Below, in pieces: positions 56,993 through 64,000 of a stretch of DNA of 64,000 nucleotides (its first letter is position 1; every line of letters begins with the position of its first letter). Where the stretch lies: assembly GCA_021790895.1 (NCBI GenBank), contig JAJYFM010000002.1, positions 1 through 64,000 on the forward strand, given 5' to 3'. The position numbers were made by a program, and so were the translations under genes. The notes beneath the pieces are model-generated. The model ran no database searches, was not told the DNA's origin, and saw only the letters and a list, made by a program, of their open reading frames with translations. This DNA comes from a bacterium (GTDB lineage Bacteria > Vulcanimicrobiota > Vulcanimicrobiia > Vulcanimicrobiales > Vulcanimicrobiaceae).

Positions 56993-59299
56993 ATGGGCTC
57001 GCAGCGCGCTTTTACGATGCTTGAAACGATCGCTGCTCTCGGAATCGTCGTGCTCGTGCTGCTCGCGGGACTGCGCATCGCGACGCTCGCTCGCAGCCCC
57101 GGCGCAACGGCGGATGCCGCCGCGCAACTCGATGGCGCGCTTGCCCTTGCCCGCTCGCTCGCCCGCGCTTCGGGGAACGGCGCGACGCTCGTCGTTCTGC
57201 CGCGCAACGACACGCACGGAAACAGGATCGTCGGTTTTCGCATCGTGATCTACCGGGGGCGCCCTACCGCTGCCGGAGCGGCGACCCTCGCGCGCGCGCT
57301 GCCGCTGGTCGCCGATGCAACCCTCCGTGAAGCGAGCCTCGGCGCGCCGCCGCTCGCGATATTCTTTCGGCGCGACGGCAGCGCGGTTGCGCTCGCGCAC
57401 CCGTCGCTCGGCGGAAGCGCGGCAGCGCCGCAACTTGCGACGATCGCCGCGGAGCCACCCTGCCCGAGCGCAACCGGAGTATCGCTGCTCGTCACGCGCA
57501 ACGGTGCGACCGCAACGCGCAGCATTCCGTGCCCCGTCGCCGAGGGCGCGGCTGCGGCACCACAGGCTTCGATGACGCCGAACCCGCCGACACTTTCACC
57601 GCGCACGTTGGTATTCGCATGGCCGAGCGCGCCGGTGCAATGGTTTGCGGTGGCGGAGTTCGGCTATCGGGGATGGTTCGCCGCGATGGGCGCTGCGATG
57701 CAAAATTTTACCTGTCGCGCGAACGCTACGACGGTGGTGATGTTTCCGAGTTCGCCGCCGTACTCCGGGCCGCAGTCGCTCGCCGATGCGCAGAGCTTTC
57801 CACCGCCGCCGAATGCGGTGCCGTATGCCTATGCGGCGAGTGCGAGTCGTACCGCCGGCGCGATGGACGATGCGCCGGCGCATTTCCCGGTGCATCCCGT
57901 CGCGGCGGGAATCTGCGCCGTTCCGATCGTCGATGCATTCGCGCAACACAGCGATCCGTGGGGAAACCCACTCGTCGTCGCGACGCAGGTCATGGGGTGG
58001 CTAACGCTCGCGAATCCTGCAACCGGCGCAATCGCAACGGCGAAGAGTGCGCCGCTGGTCGCAAACAGCGCGCCGCTTGCGTCGGGGAAGAGCGTCACGG
58101 TCGATGCGAGTAAAGGCTACGACAACGATGCGGCGGGAATTGTTTTTACGGCCCCGATCTGGAGTTCGACGAGTTGCGGTAGCGCGCTCACGTTCACTGC
58201 GGCGGGGAACAACACGGCGGGCAGCGCCCCGACCGGCACCGCGACACATGCCTTTATGATAACGAACGGCAACCCACCGAGCAGCGCGCTTACCTGCACG
58301 GGCACGATCACCGACCAGTACGGCGAACCGCGCGTCGCCTTTACGGTGAATGTTGCCGCATCGGCTGTGGCCTCGTTACTGACCTGGCCTGCTGGGGGCG
58401 TGGTCGAGGCGGCCTCGGGGGCGACGCTGGCGATGCTGCCGATGCACGAGCCGCTCATCGCACAGTTGTTCGGTGCAGAGATCGCCGATGCGACGCTGAC
58501 GCTTGGCTGCAAAGCCGTCGCGCTTCCACAGGGTGGAATCTATCCCGTAAACGCCGGGTACTACGCAAACGACGCGAATATCCCGACGCAAGTCCTCGGG
58601 ATACTGAAAAACCAGGGCTACAGCGTTGATGCGACCGGCTGCGTTTTGCAGAATAATGTGCCCGCCGCGCAAGCCCCGCTCGTCGCGTACGAACCGGGCG
58701 ACACAAGCGCGACGACACCGACGTATCAACCCACAGCGCAAAACTGTTCCAATATCGTCTCGCTCGGGCAGCCAACACCGTTAAACGCCCTCCGTGTACC
58801 ATTTGGCCCACAGGTGCTTATCCCGGTGATTCCCGGCACGAATGCGGGAAGTTGCTCGGTCACGGTCGCGACGACGCCCGCCCAGGCGAGCGCGCCTGCG
58901 AACGGCAGCGGACTCGTTCCGGTACAGGTGGTGGGGTCATGTGGCACAACGCTTGCGATTGGGCAATCGTGTTACCCGAGATTCAACTTTCCGCCATCGG
59001 TGAGCACGTTCTGCCTCCCCGATAATCCGCCGTCTTATCAAAGCGGTTACACCGGAGGGACTGAGTATATCGTGAGCAGTTCACCGACGAGCGGAGTGGT
59101 GCTTGTGAACGGAGCAACGTCACCAATGCTCGTGAAGAGCATGCCACTCATCACGCGGATTGGGGCGGGAACGATTAGCGTCGAAGGGCTCGCGCAGTAT
59201 CAATCAAACACAGTAGAGAAAAAGCCAGTTTCGGGTTCCACCTGTATAACGGTTAACTCCTACAAGCCTTTCCCCGGCAACATGCTGACCATCAACTAA
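56993..59299 (+). CDS. Large type IV pilin-like (prepilin N-methylation signal) secreted protein, 768 aa
   Basis: N-terminus MGSQRAFTMLETIAALGIVVLVLLAGL (class III signal with E+5-type residue) followed by a long exported region. Confidence 0.6.
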   Translation: MGSQRAFTMLETIAALGIVVLVLLAGLRIATLARSPGATADAAAQLDGALALARSLARASGNGATLVVLPRNDTHGNRIVGFRIVIYRGRPTAAGAATLARALPLVADATLREASLGAPPLAIFFRRDGSAVALAHPSLGGSAAAPQLATIAAEPPCPSATGVSLLVTRNGATATRSIPCPVAEGAAAAPQASMTPNPPTLSPRTLVFAWPSAPVQWFAVAEFGYRGWFAAMGAAMQNFTCRANATTVVMFPSSPPYSGPQSLADAQSFPPPPNAVPYAYAASASRTAGAMDDAPAHFPVHPVAAGICAVPIVDAFAQHSDPWGNPLVVATQVMGWLTLANPATGAIATAKSAPLVANSAPLASGKSVTVDASKGYDNDAAGIVFTAPIWSSTSCGSALTFTAAGNNTAGSAPTGTATHAFMITNGNPPSSALTCTGTITDQYGEPRVAFTVNVAASAVASLLTWPAGGVVEAASGATLAMLPMHEPLIAQLFGAEIADATLTLGCKAVALPQGGIYPVNAGYYANDANIPTQVLGILKNQGYSVDATGCVLQNNVPAAQAPLVAYEPGDTSATTPTYQPTAQNCSNIVSLGQPTPLNALRVPFGPQVLIPVIPGTNAGSCSVTVATTPAQASAPANGSGLVPVQVVGSCGTTLAIGQSCYPRFNFPPSVSTFCLPDNPPSYQSGYTGGTEYIVSSSPTSGVVLVNGATSPMLVKSMPLITRIGAGTISVEGLAQYQSNTVEKKPVSGSTCITVNSYKPFPGNMLTIN

Positions 59300-59316
59300 G
59301 AGTCTGCGCGAATCAG

Positions 59317-59352
59317 AACAAATACCGGAGCGTTTTCGCTCCGGTATTTGTT
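59317..59352. terminator. Strong bidirectional hairpin terminator
   Basis: AACAAATACCGGAGCG-TTTT-CGCTCCGGTATTTGTT, perfect 16-bp stem. Confidence 0.9.
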
Positions 59353-59365
59353 CCGTGGCACGTTC

Positions 59366-59440
59366 CTCGCGCCGTGTTTTTAGGGCCAAACCGGCACGTT
59401 GGGGTCGGTGAACGAACGCGGGTCGATGGGAAACTCCACC
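59366..59440 (-). pseudogene. Remnant 3' end of a diverged copy of the 60586-61554 lipoprotein gene
   Basis: Encodes VEFPIDPRSFTDPNVPVWP* on minus strand, nearly identical to the intact gene end at 60572-60646. Confidence 0.88.
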
Positions 59441-59518
59441 GTCTATTGGTCGGGATATGCATGACGCGTTGATTTCGTGTGCGGCAGGAGGTGCGCGTCT
59501 GTTTCGATAGGGGCACAA

Positions 59519-59554
59519 ATGACAAATGGCTTCTTTTCAAGTATACTATTGAAA
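59519..59554 (+). promoter_or_regulatory. Sigma70-like promoter with overlapping palindromic operator
   Basis: ATGACA (59519-59524), 17-bp spacer, TATACT (59542-59547); inverted repeat TTTCAA-N8-TTGAAA at 59535-59554. Confidence 0.6.
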
Positions 59555-59787
59555 TGATGATGCGCCATCGCCATCTCGTCGATCACGATTACTGGAGCAA
59601 GCCGAAAATTGATGACGTGCTCGAACGCGGCACGCTTGCCGATTGGGATGCCTTGCGTGTCGCCGTCGAGCAAGATCGCACCGTAGCAGCGGACACATTG
59701 GTTGTCGTGAGAGCGAATCGGCGCTACGGAACATCGCCGCTTTGGGAGCGGTTTATCCTTCGGCAATACCCGGAGTTCATTGAATGA
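59554..59787 (+). CDS. Small protein, candidate antitoxin/partner of nucleotidyltransferase
   Basis: MMMRHRHLVDHDYWSKPKIDDVLERGTLADWDALRVAVEQDRTVAADTLVVVRANRRYGTSPLWERFILRQYPEFIE; ATGA overlap with next gene. Confidence 0.65.
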   Translation: MMMRHRHLVDHDYWSKPKIDDVLERGTLADWDALRVAVEQDRTVAADTLVVVRANRRYGTSPLWERFILRQYPEFIE

Positions 59788-60509
59788 TTCATCGACTTAC
59801 AAGTGTTCAAACGCAAGACGATTGGGAACGGGTACTCTCCGCCGCTGCTTACGTTCAACAAATTGTCCCCGACGCAATACTTGTTGGTGGAAGCGCAGCA
59901 GCGATCTACGCCAAGCATCGTTTTTCAGCCGACGACGATCATGTCGTTGCGGATCTCAAGGATCGCTTCGCACGAGTGCTTTCCGATCTCGAAACTGTTT
60001 CGGGTTGGCAAACATCTCGCATCCAACCGCCAGTGCTTATCCTTGGAAATTTTGAAGGCGTCGATACAGGCATACGTAATCTCATTCGGTCGGAGCCACT
60101 AGAAACAACACGCGTCACGACGACTGCTGGCGATATTATTATTCCGACGATTGAAGAGATGTTTCGCATCAAATCGTGGTTGGTGGTGAAGCGTAACGCC
60201 ATGCGTGATTATATCGACACGGTGGCGCTCGCCGATAAGATTGGTGACGAACGCGCCGTCGAAGCATTGCGAGGATTAGATACGCTCTATCCGCAACCAG
60301 GTCAATCGACGCTTATGCAGTTAGCGAAGCAACTTGCCGAGCCCCATCCATACGATGATGCTGCCGATCTACGTATTTACAAGAGTTTACGATCTCCATA
60401 CACGAATACCTCATACTTGATACAACGATCGCTCGATCTTGCCGAAGGAATTGCGTTCGATCGTTGTCGCGCGCAAGAAGTCGAACGCGATCGTGGATTT
60501 GCGCGTTAA
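59784..60509 (+). CDS. Nucleotidyltransferase, AbiEii/AbiGii toxin-like
   Basis: ILVGGSAAAIYAKHRFSADDDHVVADL (GG[S]...DxD), TIEEMFRIKSWLVVKRNAMRDYIDTVALADKIG. Confidence 0.75.
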   Translation: MIHRLTSVQTQDDWERVLSAAAYVQQIVPDAILVGGSAAAIYAKHRFSADDDHVVADLKDRFARVLSDLETVSGWQTSRIQPPVLILGNFEGVDTGIRNLIRSEPLETTRVTTTAGDIIIPTIEEMFRIKSWLVVKRNAMRDYIDTVALADKIGDERAVEALRGLDTLYPQPGQSTLMQLAKQLAEPHPYDDAADLRIYKSLRSPYTNTSYLIQRSLDLAEGIAFDRCRAQEVERDRGFAR

Positions 60510-60522
60510 TCGTTCAAAGAAG

Positions 60523-60563
60523 AAAAAAAAAAGACCCGGGGTGGTACGCTCGGGGTCTTTTTT
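60523..60563. terminator. Bidirectional hairpin terminator
   Basis: AAAAAAGACCC...GGGTCTTTTTT. Confidence 0.8.
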
Positions 60564-60585
60564 AAGCGCCTCTCGCGCCGTGTTT

Positions 60586-61554
60586 TTAGGGCCAAACCGG
60601 CACATTGGGGTCGGTGAACGAACGCGGGTCGATGGGGAATTCCGCACTCTCCATCGTTGTGCTCGAAATTGTTCCCGGAAGGTACTGCCCTGCGAACCAC
60701 AACGTCTGCGGGTTGACCGCGTAGGCGTTGGCACCGGGCGCGAATGAACTTGCGACCCCACTTAGGCAACTCACTCCGCCCTCTTGCCATTCGTTTCCGG
60801 TCGTAATAGATCCGAACGCATTATTCGGCCACGGTGCGTTGTAGTAGTTCGGGCTCTGGTGGAACATATTCGTTGCCCGCACGTTCTCCAACAGCCACTC
60901 GTCGATGCTCCCTGCGGGCAGGTTGTTCGATGCGCGCTCTTGCTGCCAATCGACGAAGCACGGCGTCTCGGTCGTCGGATTCAGCGTTGCGAGCCGATAC
61001 TCGCCGTTGGTCTCCCACGGTTGCGGGGTAATCGTCGGCACGGGCGGCAACGTCGGTGCAAGCAGCGTTTGATTGCCACCTGTCAGCGTCACGTTGTCGT
61101 GAACGGTCGCCTGCACCGGGTCGGTATCGCTCGTGCTGTCGTTGCCGATGACGAGCAGGTAGTGCCCGTTGGGCGCGCCGTTGAGCGTGAACTGCCCGCT
61201 CGCGTTGGTCGTCGCCTGCGGCGAGGGCAGCGGGGTCGGGCAGCCGTCGTTCTCCGGGGTGATTTGCGCGGTCGGTGGCGGGGTGCCGCAGGTGCCGGGG
61301 CCGTTGCCCCAGGGCATCAGCACGACGCGGACGCCGGAGAGTGGCGAGCCGTTGGCGTCGTTCACCACGACGCCCGAGGCGTTGGTGGTCAATGACGAGC
61401 CAGGGGTCGAGACCGGGCTGGAGACCGGCGTGGGGCTTGCGCCGCCGCCAGCCGGCAACGGGGTCGAGCCGCCACCCCCACCGCCGCAGGCGACGAGTCC
61501 CCCAACCATAGCAAGAGCGACGAATGCATAGAGGCTCTGTTGAGTCTTCATCAC
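60586..61554 (-). CDS. Secreted lipoprotein with carboxypeptidase-regulatory-like domain
   Basis: Lipobox VGGLVACGGGGGG; ASGVVVNDANGSPLSGVRVVL, ATTNASGQFTLNGAPNGHYLLVI. Confidence 0.7.
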   Translation of the reverse strand: MMKTQQSLYAFVALAMVGGLVACGGGGGGSTPLPAGGGASPTPVSSPVSTPGSSLTTNASGVVVNDANGSPLSGVRVVLMPWGNGPGTCGTPPPTAQITPENDGCPTPLPSPQATTNASGQFTLNGAPNGHYLLVIGNDSTSDTDPVQATVHDNVTLTGGNQTLLAPTLPPVPTITPQPWETNGEYRLATLNPTTETPCFVDWQQERASNNLPAGSIDEWLLENVRATNMFHQSPNYYNAPWPNNAFGSITTGNEWQEGGVSCLSGVASSFAPGANAYAVNPQTLWFAGQYLPGTISSTTMESAEFPIDPRSFTDPNVPVWP

Positions 61555-61714
61555 CGTGCTCTCTCCGAAGTTGCCGCGCGGTTTCCTTCCGAAAGAGGCG
61601 GCGCACGCAGAAATTGAGATCGTCGTTCGAATGTGTCACGACGCTCGCATTTCGTCAGGTGCCTCGACTCGGCGAATCGCGCAACGAGGGTGGCGATGCA
61701 TCGCCGCGCAGAGC

Positions 61715-62335
61715 TCAGTCGTCGTTATCGCCTGGCGCTCGATGTGTTTCTAGAACGTAATTCCAGTCCGGGCTCGTGACGGGAAATCCGTCGCTTCGTA
61801 TGCGCCACGCAATGTTCCGTGCCGTCGGGTCCCATTGCTCATCGTTCAGTTCGGTTTCTCCGATGATAAAGCCGGGGGGTTGGATGGCGCGTGCGGTATC
61901 GAGGCAAAAAGTGCGTATATGCGCGTCGTAGGGTACCCATTGAGCGTGCTGTTCTTCGTGGTATCCGAGTTCGGCCCGTTCGATCGTATAAAACTGGTAC
62001 AACGTCTCAGGAACCACGGTGTTTCCGGGCATGGAGTGTTCGCGTTTTTTGTATCTCATGAACGTTTTGTGCAGTGAGCGAAGCACGTTCTCGAGTTCTT
62101 TTGGCGCCGAATAGAGCCGAAGTCCACGGCGGACCACGATATCGAGCTGCGCGGGCTTCGCACCGATTTCGCTAAATTTCACCGTTGGCTTTACACGGAA
62201 AGAATAAAGAAAAGCTGTTTGATAGTCGATGCCCGATTCGATGTTGATTTCAAGGGTAACCGGATCGCGGCTACAGGTATTGATGTGGTGGAGAACATCG
62301 AAGGAATATTCTTCAATAGGCAAATCAACGAGCAC
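61715..62335 (-). CDS. Hypothetical protein (206 aa)
   Basis: Clean ORF with GTG start and balanced composition; no family recognised. Confidence 0.6.
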   Translation of the reverse strand: MLVDLPIEEYSFDVLHHINTCSRDPVTLEINIESGIDYQTAFLYSFRVKPTVKFSEIGAKPAQLDIVVRRGLRLYSAPKELENVLRSLHKTFMRYKKREHSMPGNTVVPETLYQFYTIERAELGYHEEQHAQWVPYDAHIRTFCLDTARAIQPPGFIIGETELNDEQWDPTARNIAWRIRSDGFPVTSPDWNYVLETHRAPGDNDD

Positions 62336-62454
62336 AGGAACGCTCCTTCCGAGGGTCGTTTTTGGGGCTCTGTTGCTTCGACGTTTGCGAAGAAAAATCC
62401 TGTCGTATGAATGGCGCTATGCGAATGCGCATCGGTTCATACGCGCGTCGAAAA

Positions 62455-62934
62455 TTACGCCCCCGGCGTCGGTGTCGGTGCAGTCGTCGGCGTTGATGTC
62501 GGAGCCGGGCTCTGGCTCGCCGCGGCGCTTGCCGAGGGTGCGGGGCTCGGGCTCGGTGTCGCCGGCGGCGGAAGCGTTGCCTGGCCGGCTGGTAACGCTG
62601 CGGGAACCAGGCGAATGTAGCGAGCATTCGCCGTCTTGTTTTGTAACACGAAGATGCGCTTCGACACGAAGGTGTAACCTGGGGCGTGAACCTCCACTAC
62701 CTGGTTGCCGATCGGTACCCCGGTAAGGACGAAACCGCCCTGTTTGTCGGCGTTTGCCGTAAAGAGCGATCCAACCGACACGAGGGCCTGGGGAATCGGC
62801 CGATTGGTCGTTGCGTCGAGTACGCGGCCGACGATCGTCCCGTACGACTGGACGCCTACGACATTTGGCGGTGGCGAGCAACTGCTGCCGATCGCGGTAA
62901 GAACGAGTAAGGCGATGACGAGCGTACGTTGCAT
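62455..62934 (-). CDS. Lipoprotein with carboxypeptidase-regulatory-like domain and Pro/Thr-rich tail
   Basis: Lipobox LTAIGSSCSP; GTIVGRVLDATTNRPIPQALVSVGSLFTANADKQGGFVLTGVPIGNQVVEVHAPGY; tail PTSTPTTAPTPTPGA. Confidence 0.75.
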   Translation of the reverse strand: MQRTLVIALLVLTAIGSSCSPPPNVVGVQSYGTIVGRVLDATTNRPIPQALVSVGSLFTANADKQGGFVLTGVPIGNQVVEVHAPGYTFVSKRIFVLQNKTANARYIRLVPAALPAGQATLPPPATPSPSPAPSASAAASQSPAPTSTPTTAPTPTPGA

Positions 62935-63000
62935 ATTTACGACGATACGCCGCCATTCGCCAGGGTTCCCTGGGGGGCTCGCCAAAAACATGAGTTTGCA

Positions 63001-63354
63001 ATGAATCCGTACCTACCGGTCGCGATCTTTCTGGCAGTCGCGCTCGCTGCAGCCTTGCTCTTTACCGTGCTTCCCGGGCTGCTCGCGCAGCGGAAGCCCA
63101 ATCCACTCAAACTCGAAGCCTATGAATGCGGCGTCGAACCGACCTCGTCGGTATCGGGGCGCTTCCCGGTTCGCTTCTACCTCATCGCGATGCTCTTCGT
63201 CATCTTCGATGTCGAAGCGGCATCCTTCTATCCGTGGGCGGTCGAGCTACACGCACTCAAACTCTTCGGTCTGCTCGAGATGGCGGTTTTTATCGTCGTC
63301 CTCGGTATCGGATACGCGTATGTTTGGAAGCGTGGAGGTTTAGCGTGGAAGTAG
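63001..63354 (+). CDS. nuoA: NADH-quinone oxidoreductase subunit A
   Basis: [44 protein letters not shown]. Confidence 0.95.
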   Translation: MNPYLPVAIFLAVALAAALLFTVLPGLLAQRKPNPLKLEAYECGVEPTSSVSGRFPVRFYLIAMLFVIFDVEAASFYPWAVELHALKLFGLLEMAVFIVVLGIGYAYVWKRGGLAWK

Positions 63355-63824
63355 GGCCCGGGCACTTTCTTTTAACGAAGCTCGATGACGTTGCGCGCTG
63401 GGCGCAGAGTTCGAGCGTTTGGCCGTTGACGATGGGCCTTGCCTGTTGCGCGATCGAAATGATGACCGTGACGGCGCCGGAGTACGATATCGCGCGCTTG
63501 GGCTCCGAGGTCTTTCGGAGTTCGCCGCGTCAGGCCGATCTAATGATCGTCTCGGGGCGCGTCGCGCAAAAGATGGCTCCGGTCGTCAAGCGCTTGCACG
63601 ACCAGATGGCCGATCCGAAGTGGGTCATCTCGATGGGCGCCTGCGCGAGTTCGGGCGGCGTCTTCGATAACTACGCCGTCGTGCAAGGCGTCGATACGAT
63701 CATTCCGGTCGATGTCTACGTGCCCGGTTGCCCGCCGACCCCCGACGGCTTGCTCTACGCCGTCAACCTCATTCAACAGCAGATTCGCGAAGGCGGGCGC
63801 GGCGGCGTCCTCGCGCGCGGTTAG
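63345..63824 (+). CDS. nuoB: NADH-quinone oxidoreductase subunit B
   Basis: [72 protein letters not shown]. Confidence 0.96.
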   Translation: MEVGPGHFLLTKLDDVARWAQSSSVWPLTMGLACCAIEMMTVTAPEYDIARLGSEVFRSSPRQADLMIVSGRVAQKMAPVVKRLHDQMADPKWVISMGACASSGGVFDNYAVVQGVDTIIPVDVYVPGCPPTPDGLLYAVNLIQQQIREGGRGGVLARG

Positions 63825-63855
63825 CACACGTTCGAGCGCAAGAAGAAAGGCCCGA

Positions 63856-64000
63856 ATGCCGAGCACACAAACGCCTTCGATTACGGGGTTGGCAACCGAT
63901 CCGACGAGTCTCCGCGCCGATGTCGGCGATGCCGAGGTGCGTCGCGTCGATCGTGCCGCGTTGCGCGCAACGATGGAGGAACTTCACGCGCAGGGATACT
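63856..64000 (+). CDS. nuoC: NADH-quinone oxidoreductase subunit C, N-terminal part (truncated by window)
   Basis: ATG at 63856, MPSTQTPSITGLATDPTSLRADVGDAEVRRVDRAALRATMEELHAQGY; position directly after nuoB. Confidence 0.65.
   Translation, partial: MPSTQTPSITGLATDPTSLRADVGDAEVRRVDRAALRATMEELHAQGY

Larger units (their letters stand above)
59366..60646. mobile_element. Putative inserted cargo module 2 (AbiEii-like pair) bounded by two diverged copies of the lipoprotein gene 3' end
   Basis: 75-bp direct repeats flanking a lower-GC two-gene operon convergent to the intact lipoprotein gene; no recombinase seen. Confidence 0.6.

Noticed and set aside
59204-59518. 104-aa minus-strand ORF and related 60411-60761 ORF
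   Set aside because: Out-of-frame readings of the duplicated lipoprotein tail; the correct frame gives only FPIDPRSFTDPNVPVWP*.

Overview
GC-rich bacterial chromosome segment of about 64 kb, densely coding on both strands. No rRNA, tRNA, CRISPR array, integrase or transposase was recognised. The lineage is not determinable from sequence alone; gene content suggests a non-model phylum. Readable blocks: (i) M28 peptidase, GIY-YIG/cyclophilin reading frame, ABC-2 exporter operon with an embedded gamma-carbonic-anhydrase-like gene, and a histone-H1-like gene; (ii) lhr-type helicase + PdeM-like phosphoesterase; (iii) an aromatic/phenylacetate-like CoA catabolism cluster (3-hydroxyacyl-CoA dehydrogenase, thiolase, ALDH, PaaX-family regulator, BoxB-like diiron oxygenase, enoyl-CoA hydratase); (iv) cysK, asparaginase II, metH; (v) a polysaccharide-type locus (nucleotide-sugar dehydrogenase, epimerase, YaiO-like, HEAT, GT2) followed by a class III nucleotidyl cyclase; (vi) livKHMGF; (vii) nagA, a tandem-GTPase dynamin-like protein, dps, phosphohexomutase, SpoIIE phosphatase; (viii) a btu-type B12 uptake locus with a clear cobalamin riboswitch; (ix) hflX, a K+ channel, a long pilin-like protein; (x) an AbiEii-like nucleotidyltransferase module, lipoproteins and nuoABC'. 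The most unusual signal: two unrelated lower-GC cargo modules (about 21.69-24.11 kb and 59.44-60.57 kb) share one architecture. Each sits convergently against an intact host gene, with a second, synonymously diverged copy of that host gene's last 65-75 bp beyond the cargo. This looks like attachment-site or allelic-tail insertion without any local recombinase.
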